Virus record (IMG/VR): IMGVR_UViG_3300035189_000005
Location: 1-64,000 of that record
Strand: one strand, 5' to 3'
Length of the DNA: 64,000 nt
Source: a virus
Part shown: positions 49,740-59,112 of the stretch, piece by piece
How the letters are laid out: every line of letters begins with the position of its first letter
How positions within the stretch are numbered: position 1 is the first letter of the stretch
Notes under the pieces: generated by a model
Told to the model about the DNA's origin: nothing
The model's input: only the letters and a program-made list of their open reading frames with translations
Databases searched by the model: none
Translations under genes and position numbers: made by a program

Positions 49740-50933
49740 ATGCCTCCAGTGGATTTCAACGTCTCTGACGAAGATTTCCTACAGCAAGAGCCTCCGGTAG
49801 TTGATCCAACCGATCAACTGTCGCAGGCCGAACTTGATGCACAAGTTCGCTTGCAGCAGGAAAAAGATGATGCTGAAGCAGCCGCCAATCTGGCTGCTGC
49901 TAATCCAGCTCCAATCCCACAGCCCGGCGATGCCGACTACGTGGAACCAACTGAACCTGTACTGAAGTCCGGCGATGAAGGTTATGTAGAACCTGCTGCT
50001 GTGCTGAAGGAAGGTGACGAAGGTTATGTCTCTCCTGCCCCTGCTCCAGCAGTGGTCGAAAAAACTCCTGAAGAGCTGGCTGCTGATAAAGAAGCCGCTG
50101 CCCAAGCTGCATTGGGTACTCCGCCTCCTGCTATCGATTACGAGGCTGCCTTCAAGAACATGATGAAACCTCTCCGTGCAAACGGCAAGGACATCGAACT
50201 TCGTGACCCGGAAGAGCTGATCAAGTTGGCTCAACAGGGTGCGAATTTCACCCAGAAAATGCAACAACTCGCTCCGCACCGTAAGGCGCTGATGATGTTG
50301 CAGAACAACGGCATTGATGAATCCCGGCTCTCTTTCCTGATCGACCTGGACAAGAAGAACCCCGAGGCTATCAAGCAGTTGATCAAAGACGCCGGGATCA
50401 ATCCTCTGGATATTGATCCCGATGTAGCTCCTGCATACCAGTCGGGCAATCACCGTGTAAGTGATGAAGAAGCCAACTTCCAATCAGCTCTGGACAACAT
50501 GACCAGTTCTGATGAAGGACGGGCCACTCTGCAAGTCATCAACTCTACCTGGGATCAGGCCAGTAAGGACATGCTCTGGAAGAACCCCGAGATCATGAGC
50601 ATCATGCACGAGGCTAAACAGTCTGGTGTATATGACGTGATCGCTACAGAAGTTGAACGTCGTCGGATTCTCGGCCAACTTCCAGTTGGTATGAGTTTCG
50701 TCCAGGCGTACAAAACTGTAGGGGATCAGATGGTTGCAGAAAAACCTGCTCCCGTTCAAACTGCCCCCGTCCCGGTGGCGACTCGTGTGGCTGCTCCAAA
50801 GCCCGACGCGAATAACGCTAAGGCCCAAGCTGCTGCTGCAACTCGCACCACGCAGCGTCAAGCGAAGGTTCTCGTTAATCCATTGGCAATGTCCGATGAC
50901 GAGTTCCTCAAGCAATTCCAAAATCGCCTCTAA
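49740..50933 (+). CDS. scaffold-like protein (N4 gp57-like)
   Basis: Just upstream of the major capsid gene. N-terminal 130 residues are acidic, Pro/Ala-rich and contain three related repeats (PGDADYVEPTEP, SGDEGYVEPA, EGDEGYVSPA); the middle is helical, and the C-terminus is basic and Gln/Ala-rich (NAKAQAAAATRTTQRQAKVL). Disordered acidic N-terminus and helical body are usual for phage scaffolds. N4 annotation sometimes calls it a tape measure. Confidence 0.7.
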   Translation: MPPVDFNVSDEDFLQQEPPVVDPTDQLSQAELDAQVRLQQEKDDAEAAANLAAANPAPIPQPGDADYVEPTEPVLKSGDEGYVEPAAVLKEGDEGYVSPAPAPAVVEKTPEELAADKEAAAQAALGTPPPAIDYEAAFKNMMKPLRANGKDIELRDPEELIKLAQQGANFTQKMQQLAPHRKALMMLQNNGIDESRLSFLIDLDKKNPEAIKQLIKDAGINPLDIDPDVAPAYQSGNHRVSDEEANFQSALDNMTSSDEGRATLQVINSTWDQASKDMLWKNPEIMSIMHEAKQSGVYDVIATEVERRRILGQLPVGMSFVQAYKTVGDQMVAEKPAPVQTAPVPVATRVAAPKPDANNAKAQAAAATRTTQRQAKVLVNPLAMSDDEFLKQFQNRL

Positions 50934-50945
50934 GGGTATATCGCT

Positions 50946-52175
50946 ATGCTGAACTACAACGCTCCAAAAGAAGGCCAGAAGTCGTCCATTGACGGTGCTG
51001 GCTCCGATCAGATGAACACCTTCTTCTGGATCAAGAAAGCTTTGATCGAGGCCCGGAAGGAACAGTTCTTCATGCCGCTGTCTTCGACCATGAACTTGCC
51101 GAAGCACTTCGGTAAAGCCGTGAAGGTGTACGAGTACATCCCACTGCTCGACGACCGCAACATCAACGACCAGGGTATCGACGCCAACGGTGCAACCATC
51201 GCCAACGGTAACCTCTATGGTTCCAGCCGTGACGTGGGCACCATCACCGGCAAGTTGCCAGTCCTGACCGAGAACGGTGGCCGCGTTAACCGCGTAGGCT
51301 TCACTCGTATCGAGCGTGAAGGTTCCATCCACAAGTTCGGCTTCTTCACCGAGTTCACTGCCGAGTCCCTGGACTTCGACAGCGACGACATGCTCAAGGA
51401 ACACCTGAGCCGTGAGCTGATGAACGGTGCCGTTCAACTGACCGAAGCCGTCCTGCAACGTGACCTGCTGGCTGCTGCTGGTACTGTCCTGTATGCCGGT
51501 GCTGCAACCAGCGATGCCACCATCACTGGTGAGATCACTCCTGCTTCCGGTCAGGTGCCTGAAATCCCTGCGTCGAAGGTCAGCTACAAGAACTTCCAAC
51601 GCCTGGACATCATCCTCACCGACAACCGCACTCCGAAGCAGACCAAGATCATCTCCGGTTCGCGGAACATCGACACCAAGGTGATCGGTAACGGTCGTGT
51701 GGCCTACATCGGTTCGGCCCTGCTGCCGGAACTGCAAGCCATGAAAGACCTGTTCGGCAACAAGGCGTTCATCGAGCCTCAGCACTACGCTGACGCTGGC
51801 AACCTGATGAACGGTGAAGTTGGTGCCTGCGGTGCCTTCCGCTTCATCCAAGTGCCGGAAATGCTGCACTGGACTGGTGCCGGTGCCGCCGTTACCAACA
51901 ACCCTGGCTATCACAGCTCCATGAAGAATGGCACTGAGCGCTACGACGTGTTCCCAATCCTGGTTATCGGCGACGACAGCTTCCAGAACATCGGTTTCCA
52001 GACTGATGGCAAGACTGTGAAGTTCACCGTCCTGACCAAGATGCCCGGCGAAGCAACTGCCGACCGCAACGACCCGTTCGGTGAAACCGGCTTCAGCTCG
52101 ATCAAGTGGTACTACGGTATCCTGATCAAGCGGCCTGAACGTATCGCACTGATCAAGTGCGTTGCACCGATCTAA
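50946..52175 (+). CDS. major capsid protein (N4 gp56-like)
   Basis: The 409-residue protein has the N4-type major capsid pattern ([52 protein letters not shown]). The codon choice is the most biased in the window towards C-ending codons, as expected for the most abundant virion protein. It follows the scaffold-like gene and is followed by a G6/C6 hairpin. Confidence 0.93.
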   Translation: MLNYNAPKEGQKSSIDGAGSDQMNTFFWIKKALIEARKEQFFMPLSSTMNLPKHFGKAVKVYEYIPLLDDRNINDQGIDANGATIANGNLYGSSRDVGTITGKLPVLTENGGRVNRVGFTRIEREGSIHKFGFFTEFTAESLDFDSDDMLKEHLSRELMNGAVQLTEAVLQRDLLAAAGTVLYAGAATSDATITGEITPASGQVPEIPASKVSYKNFQRLDIILTDNRTPKQTKIISGSRNIDTKVIGNGRVAYIGSALLPELQAMKDLFGNKAFIEPQHYADAGNLMNGEVGACGAFRFIQVPEMLHWTGAGAAVTNNPGYHSSMKNGTERYDVFPILVIGDDSFQNIGFQTDGKTVKFTVLTKMPGEATADRNDPFGETGFSSIKWYYGILIKRPERIALIKCVAPI

Positions 52176-52186
52176 CCGAACACCTC

Positions 52187-52208
52187 GGGGGGAATGAATG
52201 TTCCCCCC
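52187..52208 (+). terminator. G6/C6 hairpin after the major capsid gene
   Basis: GGGGGGAA TGAATG TTCCCCCC overlapping TTGGTTC. It is 12 bases past the capsid stop. Without a T run, it may protect the abundant capsid mRNA from 3' decay. Confidence 0.55.
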
Positions 52209-52241
52209 TTGGTTCCAACACTCCTTATCGGAACTGAAACC

Positions 52242-52868
52242 ATGACCAACCCGAATGCAAACCCTCTGGAACAAGACGACGATCTTCCTTCGAAGTCGGA
52301 GCTGGAGGTTCTGAAAGAGATGGCCACCATGATGGGCATCAACTTCTCCAACAACATCGGCGTCGAATCGCTCAAGCAGCGGATCGAGGAAAAGCGAGCA
52401 TCCCTCAATGCCCAATCCAACACCGAAGACCAAACCGACACGACCCAAGTCAACCCCCTGGCTCATGCTGATCCTTCGGTAGTCTCGGAAAAGCCGCTCA
52501 GCCTCCGCCAGTACATGATGCAGGAACAGACCCGTTTGGTTCGCCTGCGTATCACCAACATGGACCCGAAGAAGGCCGACCTCCAAGGCGAGATCCTGAC
52601 TGTCGCCAACGAATACCTGGGCACCATCCGTAAGTTCGTACCCTTCGGCGAAGCCACGGACAACGGTTACCATGTACCGTACTGCCTGTATGAGCTGCTG
52701 AAGAACCGTGAGTTTCTTCAGATCAAGACCTTCAAGAAGCCCGGTGGCCGTATCGAAACCAAGACCCAGTACGTTCGTGAGTTCGCACTGGAAATCCTGC
52801 CGGACCTGACTGAGAAAGAGCTGGCTCAGCTCAAAACTACCCAAGCAGCTCGCGGCGATGTGGATTAA
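52242..52868 (+). CDS. N4 gp55-like structural protein, 208 aa
   Basis: ATG at 52242. Acidic N-terminal helix region with a LEVLKEMATMMGI segment, then a conserved-looking middle (QTRLVRLRITNMDPKKADLQ, GEILTVANEYLGTIRKFVPF) and a helical C-terminus. It lies right after the capsid gene as in N4. Probably a head completion or minor capsid protein. Confidence 0.75.
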   Translation: MTNPNANPLEQDDDLPSKSELEVLKEMATMMGINFSNNIGVESLKQRIEEKRASLNAQSNTEDQTDTTQVNPLAHADPSVVSEKPLSLRQYMMQEQTRLVRLRITNMDPKKADLQGEILTVANEYLGTIRKFVPFGEATDNGYHVPYCLYELLKNREFLQIKTFKKPGGRIETKTQYVREFALEILPDLTEKELAQLKTTQAARGDVD

Positions 52869-52891
52869 TATCTAATCCCAGCGAATCAAAG

Positions 52892-52918
52892 AACGGCTCG
52901 TTAATACGGGCCGTTTTT
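52892..52918 (+). terminator. rho-independent terminator
   Basis: AACGGC/GCCGTT stem with a 12-base loop and TTTTTC tail. It closes the capsid transcript before the internal-protein genes. Confidence 0.82.
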
Positions 52919-52944
52919 CATTGAACCAAAGAGAGGATTCACTC

Positions 52945-53802
52945 ATGGGTTGCGGAGCTGATACAGAAGCTAATGCCCTCATCACTTCCCTTACGGCTGG
53001 GGAAGACTTCACCATTCCCAAGCCTGATCTGTCTGGGGACGAATTCAAGTTTCCCTACGATCCGAACAGTCCTCTGTACAAAGGGCTGAAGCCACTGACC
53101 AACGAGGATGTGACCACTCGTGTCATTGATGGCACTGGCTCGTTCGATTCGTTCATGTCTGGCTTCAATGTCCATCTCTGGAATGAGTACGATAAAGGCC
53201 GTATCACTGGTGCCGAATACACCAAGGCTTACGTTGCTCTGGCTGAATCGGCTATGTCCCAGGGTGTTCAGTTCCTGCTCGGTAAAGACCAAGCTTTCTG
53301 GCAAGGCCAGCAAGCACAGATCCAGGCATTCACTGCACGGGTCCAACTAGAAACAGCCAAGGTGGCTCTTGCCAGCGAACAGCTTCAAGTCGCGAACCAA
53401 AAGGCTAACTATGCCTTGACCAAGTTGAAGCTTGCTTCTGAGTCTGTCACCTACTGCACTGCCCAATACAATCTGGACAATATGCTGCCCCAGCAATTGG
53501 CGAATCTGCGGATTCAGGCCAAGCTGTTGTCGGAACAGATGGAAGCACAACGTGCACAGACCTCTGACTCCCGCTCGGATAACCTCCCTGTCTTGGGTCT
53601 GATCGGCCAGCAGAAGAAGCTTTATGCCCAGCAGGTCACCAGCTACCAACGTGACTCTGAGGTGAAAGCATCGAAGTTGTTCACTGATGCATGGATCACC
53701 ATGAAGACCATCGATGAAGGCTTGAACCCACCGAACGGTTTCACCAACGCCAGCTTGGACACCATCCTGCTGCAACTGAAAGCAAACAACGGGTTGGGTT
53801 AA
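52945..53802 (+). CDS. internal virion protein (N4 gp54-like)
   Basis: ATG at 52945 after GAGAGGA; a frame from 52921 is not credible. The 285-residue protein begins MGCGAD and is mostly Gln/Ala-rich helix in its second half (QGQQAQIQAFTARVQLETAK), as in N4 gp54-type internal proteins. Probably ejected with the virion RNAP. Confidence 0.75.
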   Translation: MGCGADTEANALITSLTAGEDFTIPKPDLSGDEFKFPYDPNSPLYKGLKPLTNEDVTTRVIDGTGSFDSFMSGFNVHLWNEYDKGRITGAEYTKAYVALAESAMSQGVQFLLGKDQAFWQGQQAQIQAFTARVQLETAKVALASEQLQVANQKANYALTKLKLASESVTYCTAQYNLDNMLPQQLANLRIQAKLLSEQMEAQRAQTSDSRSDNLPVLGLIGQQKKLYAQQVTSYQRDSEVKASKLFTDAWITMKTIDEGLNPPNGFTNASLDTILLQLKANNGLG

Positions 53803-53805
53803 GTC

Positions 53806-56538
53806 ATGGGATGGGAGATGGTTCGATCCTCAAATATGTACAACCTTGCCGGTGAGAACGTAAAGCGGATCAATTATCTGCCTACCGTGATTGCTGGTAA
53901 GGTCATTGGTAATCCCAATGCTTCGATGGGGGAAGTGATCACCAATGCCACTCTTCAAGGCCAGGGTCTGAAGTATCGTCGCTTCGGTACATGGTGCCGT
54001 GAGACTGGTTATGCAGCATGGACCGGTATCTCCAGCACTCAGTTGAATACCGGTGGTGCCGTCGATCCAGCTCTCATCCTCCCCCACATTGATCATCCCG
54101 TTGGTTCGGATGTGTTCATCTCCGATGCTCGAATTGGTGCTGCCGACTTCACCTTCTGGGTGAACAGTTGGTTGCTTGCCAATCATCCTGAATCTTTCAA
54201 TAAGGAGTACGGGGTTACCTTCAATGAGCAAACTTTCGAGGCCACCATTCTGTTCAAGGATGGGACCTCTTACACATTCCCTCTGTCCGACTACGACATG
54301 ACAGGCACGTATCTCTATGTGACCTACACCGTCGTCGGAAAGAACACTGTCGAGCCGATTATCCCTGGCACTTTGGTTCAGGTTGCTGGTCCTGCTGATT
54401 ACCCTTCAACTGTTGGTTGGCAATCCAATGGTGCAACTAGTGGACCCAAGACGGTCAACCTCAATACGCACCAACTGATCCAAGTGACCTACAGTGATAA
54501 TCGTCCACCCGAGACAAGCACTCGGGATGTTCCGTATACCCAGCAGATCACTGAAACAGATGCTGAGTATGAGAAGACTGAGTACATCGGGGGTAACCCT
54601 TCAGGCTCTGAGATCAATAGTCTCCGAAGCATCATGCATCAGCTCCACACCAATGTGATTGATGAGACTCAGGAAGTTCGTTCTCAGGATGAAACTCTTC
54701 CTGGTGGTGTGGTGAAAACCACAAAGACAACAACCACTTACCAAGCAATCCGCATGGTGTATGGCTACCGGATCGATACTCAGATCATCACCAACCGGAA
54801 GTATTCGAATCTTCAGTACCTCATCTACAAGAAGGGTTCTGGTAATGCTGCTCTGGATGCAATCTTCACCACTGGCAAAGTGGATGAAGGGGTGATTCCC
54901 CCTATTGCTTTCAAGACCCGTGACATCGTGAATGGCCGTGTTCCCCTTGATATCTGGGGCTATTTGCCTTTGCGACAGGGTGCCTGGGAACAATGGATGC
55001 CACCTGAAGATACTCGACTCACAGTTCAATCTAGTGCTGCATTCAAGAAGGCATTCGACAAGGACTACCGTGAGCAAGTCACGAAGATGTATAACGACAC
55101 TCGTATCAGTGGTTCTCCTTGGCCGGTGACCATCTTCACAGTGTTTGGTGTTCCCTTTAACTCGCCGGATAAAGCCAGCAAGAAGTACATCTATCGATTC
55201 TTCCAGTCGATCATTCAACAGGGTGGAACTGGCGGTAACCAGCAGCAATGGCAACTGGCCTGGAACCAAGCTGATATCAGTCAGCGTAACTGGTTGCTTT
55301 GGCGTGATGCCCAGGCTGATCCAATGAATCCTCTCTACGGTAAACCTGAGCCTGCTCGTTTGCCTTACCCAGTAGTGCCTAACAACTCAATGGATATCCG
55401 TGCACCGAATATCCAGTATTCGGTCAGTGTGAACTGGTCTGCATTGAGTGAGGCCACCGGTACTGGTAAAGGTTTCCCTGGTGCCCGACTCAATGATGTG
55501 AAGTTTGAGATTGGCTCTACCACCAACTATGAAGAACTGATCATCTCTGGTGGTCTTACCTCATGGCGTCCTGGGTCAAGTTCCCTCATCACCATGACTT
55601 GGCAGTATGAAGAGAACAAGTGGCGAAGCATCGGTGTCTGGAACCTTCAGCACGTCAACACGATCTCTCCAGGCAACCTGATCATTACCACTGGCATCGA
55701 AGCACTGAATACTGCTGCTGAAAGCAAGTTCCTTGTTCCAGCACACATCGGTGTTCTTCGGAGTCTTCCGATCCGTGATGCGAACCAAATGGCTCAGTCC
55801 TTCTCGTACATGGTGATGAACTATGCCTATGAGATCCAAAAGGAAAATGGCTGGGGTATCTTCAAGATCGTGACGATCATTCAGATCATCGTCTTCTCGA
55901 TCATCACTGCGGGTGCAGGCTCGGGAGCATCTGTTGGTCTCCTTGGTTCCGCTGCTGGGGTTGGTGCTGCTCTCGGATTCACAGGTACGATAGCCATCAT
56001 CGTTGGTTCCATTGCCAATGCTGTTGCAGCAATGCTCTTGTCCCAACTGATCATGGCCGGTTCGACTGCTCTTTTCGGTGAACAGATCGGGGCAATCATC
56101 GGCACCATCCTGTCGATCATGGCTGTGAGTTATGGCACTGCTTACTCTAATGGCACATCGACTGCATCGTTCAACGTGAGTGATGTCTTCACTGCCGAGA
56201 ACATGATGAAGCTGTCTGTTGCTGCTGGTCAGGGCTATGCCGGTGTCATCAACAAGGACACAGCAGAGTACATTCAGCAGACTCAAGAGTTGCTGGAACA
56301 GTACAATACCGAGTCCCTTGCTATCAGTGAGGCATGGAAACAGAACCTGGGAGGTGGTCTTGTGAACCTCGACCCATCCTTCTTGGTAGACGTAGCTCGA
56401 CCGAACCCATTTGCTATGGAGTCGTCGAACACCTTTTTAAGTCGTACACTGACGGTAGGTAGTGACATCGCTGATATGACCAATGGCATAGTCACCAACT
56501 TTGCAGCAATGACGATCAACACACAGCTTCCGAGCTGA
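53806..56538 (+). CDS. large internal virion protein with membrane segments (N4 gp53-like)
   Basis: The 910-residue protein is beta-rich in the first 650 residues, then has a long hydrophobic glycine/alanine stretch (IVTIIQIIVFSIITAGAGSG through IGAIIGTILSIMAVSYGTAY, about residues 685-790) able to make several membrane helices, and a helical tail. That fits a protein that enters the cell envelope during ejection to make a channel. ATG at 53806 or 53818 is the start. Four-base spacing from the gp54-like gene. Confidence 0.75.
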   Translation: MGWEMVRSSNMYNLAGENVKRINYLPTVIAGKVIGNPNASMGEVITNATLQGQGLKYRRFGTWCRETGYAAWTGISSTQLNTGGAVDPALILPHIDHPVGSDVFISDARIGAADFTFWVNSWLLANHPESFNKEYGVTFNEQTFEATILFKDGTSYTFPLSDYDMTGTYLYVTYTVVGKNTVEPIIPGTLVQVAGPADYPSTVGWQSNGATSGPKTVNLNTHQLIQVTYSDNRPPETSTRDVPYTQQITETDAEYEKTEYIGGNPSGSEINSLRSIMHQLHTNVIDETQEVRSQDETLPGGVVKTTKTTTTYQAIRMVYGYRIDTQIITNRKYSNLQYLIYKKGSGNAALDAIFTTGKVDEGVIPPIAFKTRDIVNGRVPLDIWGYLPLRQGAWEQWMPPEDTRLTVQSSAAFKKAFDKDYREQVTKMYNDTRISGSPWPVTIFTVFGVPFNSPDKASKKYIYRFFQSIIQQGGTGGNQQQWQLAWNQADISQRNWLLWRDAQADPMNPLYGKPEPARLPYPVVPNNSMDIRAPNIQYSVSVNWSALSEATGTGKGFPGARLNDVKFEIGSTTNYEELIISGGLTSWRPGSSSLITMTWQYEENKWRSIGVWNLQHVNTISPGNLIITTGIEALNTAAESKFLVPAHIGVLRSLPIRDANQMAQSFSYMVMNYAYEIQKENGWGIFKIVTIIQIIVFSIITAGAGSGASVGLLGSAAGVGAALGFTGTIAIIVGSIANAVAAMLLSQLIMAGSTALFGEQIGAIIGTILSIMAVSYGTAYSNGTSTASFNVSDVFTAENMMKLSVAAGQGYAGVINKDTAEYIQQTQELLEQYNTESLAISEAWKQNLGGGLVNLDPSFLVDVARPNPFAMESSNTFLSRTLTVGSDIADMTNGIVTNFAAMTINTQLPS

Positions 56539-56550
56539 ACAGGAGGGGTT

Positions 56551-57009
56551 ATGGCCCTGAGTATTGATGACATCATGTCGAGCCTTTCCGGCCTCATCGG
56601 TGGTGGCAATAACGGTGCAACCGCTTATGCCGCCCCTGATTCTGGATGGTCCCCGACTCAATCCCAACTTCCATCCTTTGGTTCCCTGGCTGGCAATAGC
56701 TTTGGTCAGCCCAAGGCCCCTGCATCGGGTAACTTCGGTGGGACCGGTTTCGGTCTGAATACCGAAACTGCTCAGTTGGGTCTGAGTGGTTTGCAGTCCC
56801 TGGCTGGTATCTTCAACTCGCTTCAAGCCAACAAGTTGGCGAAGGATCAGTTCAATTTCACCAAGGACATCACGAACACCAACTTGAACAACCAGATCAA
56901 GTCGTATAACACGTCTCTGGCTGATCGGATCAACTCTCGTACGTTCACGCAGAACCAAGACCAGTCTGTGGCTCAGGACTACTTGGACAAGAACCGCCTG
57001 TCGCGGTAA
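56551..57009 (+). CDS. internal virion protein (N4 gp52-like), 152 aa
   Basis: Starts after AGGAGGG. Gly/Ser/Pro-rich first half (SSLSGLIGGGNNGATAYAAP), then helical Asn/Gln-rich second half. It lies in the ejectosome block before the virion RNAP. Confidence 0.75.
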   Translation: MALSIDDIMSSLSGLIGGGNNGATAYAAPDSGWSPTQSQLPSFGSLAGNSFGQPKAPASGNFGGTGFGLNTETAQLGLSGLQSLAGIFNSLQANKLAKDQFNFTKDITNTNLNNQIKSYNTSLADRINSRTFTQNQDQSVAQDYLDKNRLSR

Positions 57010-57021
57010 GAGGACACAACC

Positions 57022-59010
57022 ATGGCCGCTTTGACTTGGCGTAATGTGGATGCCCCTGACTTCCGGGGCTCCCTGGATGCCTACCGCCAGTCCAGCCAAA
57101 TGCTGAACCAAGCATTGGGTGGGGCTTCGGATGCCTTGGGCAAATTCGATAATGCCCAGAACCAAGGGGCAAACCAGCAAGTGATGCTGGAAGCCCTGAA
57201 ATACAATGACCCCAAGGCGTATCAGGATGCCTTGGCCTCCGGCTCGTTGACTGCTGGTGTCGATCCCCGCCGACTCTCGACCGCTACCATTCAGGGTCTT
57301 GGTTCCCGTAGCGGTGATCTCCTGAACCAAGCGGTTACCGGTCAGCGTCTCCAGTCTGCCCAGTATGGTCAGAACCGGACTGAGCAACTGAACAGTGCTA
57401 CCGACAATGCTCGTGAAGCAATCGGTGCAATGACGGCTGCTGCTGCTTCGGGTGATCCTGCTCAGGTGGCTGCTGCACGGCAACAGTACGGTCCGATCCT
57501 GGCTCAACTCCAGGGTGATCAGCAGATCGGTTTGGCGAAGGATGCTCAGAGTCTGCAAAGCGGATTCCTGGGTAACCAATCCAAGGCCTTCAACAACATG
57601 ACCACCCAGCGTGATGACGCTGAGACTCGTGCTGCTCAGGCTGCATTCACCGATGTGCTGCGTCGTTCGGCCAGCCCTGATGATGCCCGTTCGATTCTGG
57701 AATCTCAGAATTACGATCCGGCTGTTCGAGCGAAGCTGAATAACATGATCCAGGCTCAGTTCCCTGGGACCTATGGTTCCCTCAGTTCTGGCTCTGGTGG
57801 TGGCATTGCCCCATCTGCACCGGGTACTCATGGGACCAAAGCTGGTAGTGCCTATGATGCGACGGTTGGTTTCCAAGCGACTCCAACTCCGATCTCTGGC
57901 ATGACCATGGGCCAAGCAGTGGACTTCGGTGAGAAGTCTCTTATCCCTGCTACTCGTGGCCGGGCTGATCTTGGTCTTCCTCCTGATCTTGGTTCCAGTG
58001 CCATGGGTCCATTTCAAATCACCGCATCCACCATGAAGGACTTGGGTCCGAAGGTGTTCGGTGATAAGTGGAAGGACACCCCGATGACTCCTGAGAATCA
58101 GGACAAACTGGGCAAAGAGTTGTTCGACCAGCGTAAAGGCGGTGACCTTTCCAAGACCTGGACTTCCCTGCCTGATGCAGCACCGGGGGCTTACAAGAAC
58201 AAGTCCTGGGATGAGATGCGTAATATCATCGCTCAAGGCGAAGTTGGTGCCACTCTTGATCCAATCCCTAAAGGGGCTACTGAACGTGCTGTTGCTGAAA
58301 CCACTTCTCGCTTCATGCAGAACACTGGCATGGGCGGTGCTGCTGCGGATATTGCCAAGAACGTTGGTGATACTCGTCCGCAGGGTCAGATCGTCAATGA
58401 CTTGACCAAGGAAGGTGGTTCGTTTGCTGGTGCTGACAAAGGTCTGGTGACTGAGGCCATCAACCGTGTCATGCAGGATGGTCAAGTCAACGCTGCACAA
58501 GCTGGTGCCATTCTGGAACGTAACCCTGAACGTGCTACCTGGGCCTCGGCTATTCGTGGTTATCTCGGTGGCCGTGACACTACCCGTAACTTGGGTGGTG
58601 ATATCCGCATCAATGATGCTGGTGTGCAGGCCGAGATTCAGTCCCAGCGTCAAGGTAACACTGTAGACAAAATGCTGGCTCAGGCTACTACCGGTGCCCA
58701 GGTTCAAGCATTGCAGTCTGCCCAGCAAACCTTCACTGCTGCACAGAACCAATACAATGCTGCTGCTGCTCGGGCAGAAACTCAACCAGGCCTGCGGGCT
58801 CAACTCCCTCGCTACAAAGCAGCGATGGATGAAGCACAGAAGGCACTGGAACTTCAGTTGGAAAGTCAGCGTACTGAGCCGAACTTTCAAGCTCGGCGTA
58901 TTGCCCGACCACCAACTCCGGCTGAACAGGCGAAGGTAGCTGCTGCTGATCCTCAGGCATTGGCTAACGCTTTCCCTCGCTATATCCCAGATCAGCTCCT
59001 ACAAGACTGA
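57022..59010 (+). CDS. internal virion protein with lytic transglycosylase-like domain (N4 gp51-like)
   Basis: The 662-residue protein has Ala/Gln-rich helical ends and a central domain at about residues 295-400 with FGEKSLIPATRGRADLGL and GSSAMGPFQITASTMKDLG, the pattern of lysozyme/transglycosylase-fold virion enzymes (the Glu in FGEKS is the candidate catalytic residue). It may open the murein for ejection of the virion RNAP. Start ATG after AGAGGA. Confidence 0.8.
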   Translation: MAALTWRNVDAPDFRGSLDAYRQSSQMLNQALGGASDALGKFDNAQNQGANQQVMLEALKYNDPKAYQDALASGSLTAGVDPRRLSTATIQGLGSRSGDLLNQAVTGQRLQSAQYGQNRTEQLNSATDNAREAIGAMTAAAASGDPAQVAAARQQYGPILAQLQGDQQIGLAKDAQSLQSGFLGNQSKAFNNMTTQRDDAETRAAQAAFTDVLRRSASPDDARSILESQNYDPAVRAKLNNMIQAQFPGTYGSLSSGSGGGIAPSAPGTHGTKAGSAYDATVGFQATPTPISGMTMGQAVDFGEKSLIPATRGRADLGLPPDLGSSAMGPFQITASTMKDLGPKVFGDKWKDTPMTPENQDKLGKELFDQRKGGDLSKTWTSLPDAAPGAYKNKSWDEMRNIIAQGEVGATLDPIPKGATERAVAETTSRFMQNTGMGGAAADIAKNVGDTRPQGQIVNDLTKEGGSFAGADKGLVTEAINRVMQDGQVNAAQAGAILERNPERATWASAIRGYLGGRDTTRNLGGDIRINDAGVQAEIQSQRQGNTVDKMLAQATTGAQVQALQSAQQTFTAAQNQYNAAAARAETQPGLRAQLPRYKAAMDEAQKALELQLESQRTEPNFQARRIARPPTPAEQAKVAAADPQALANAFPRYIPDQLLQD

Positions 59011-59029
59011 TTCTTGGGTATACAATGAG

Positions 59030-59051
59030 ACCTCGCTTCGGCGGGGTTTTC
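59030..59051 (+). terminator. rho-independent terminator before the virion RNAP gene
   Basis: ACCTCGC TTCG GCGGGGT with TTTTC tail, about 20 bases past the gp51-like stop and 60 bases before the vRNAP start. Confidence 0.85.
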
Positions 59052-59112
59052 TTGTTCCAGGCGATAACGTATAGTCTTCCTCAAACTTAATCTGCAAACA
59101 GGGTCCAGACCA

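Noticed and set aside
49945-50040. Short acidic repeats in the scaffold-like gene as a possible DNA repeat
   Set aside because: They are three imperfect protein repeats (GDEGYVEP type), a normal feature of a disordered region.
50484-52844. Very long minus-strand frame (786 codons) opposite the capsid genes
   Set aside because: It comes from strong codon bias in the major capsid and neighbouring genes; low-complexity composition and no start signal. The same holds for the long minus-strand frames at 56437-58890, 58999-60759 and 61351-63984 (opposite the virion RNAP).
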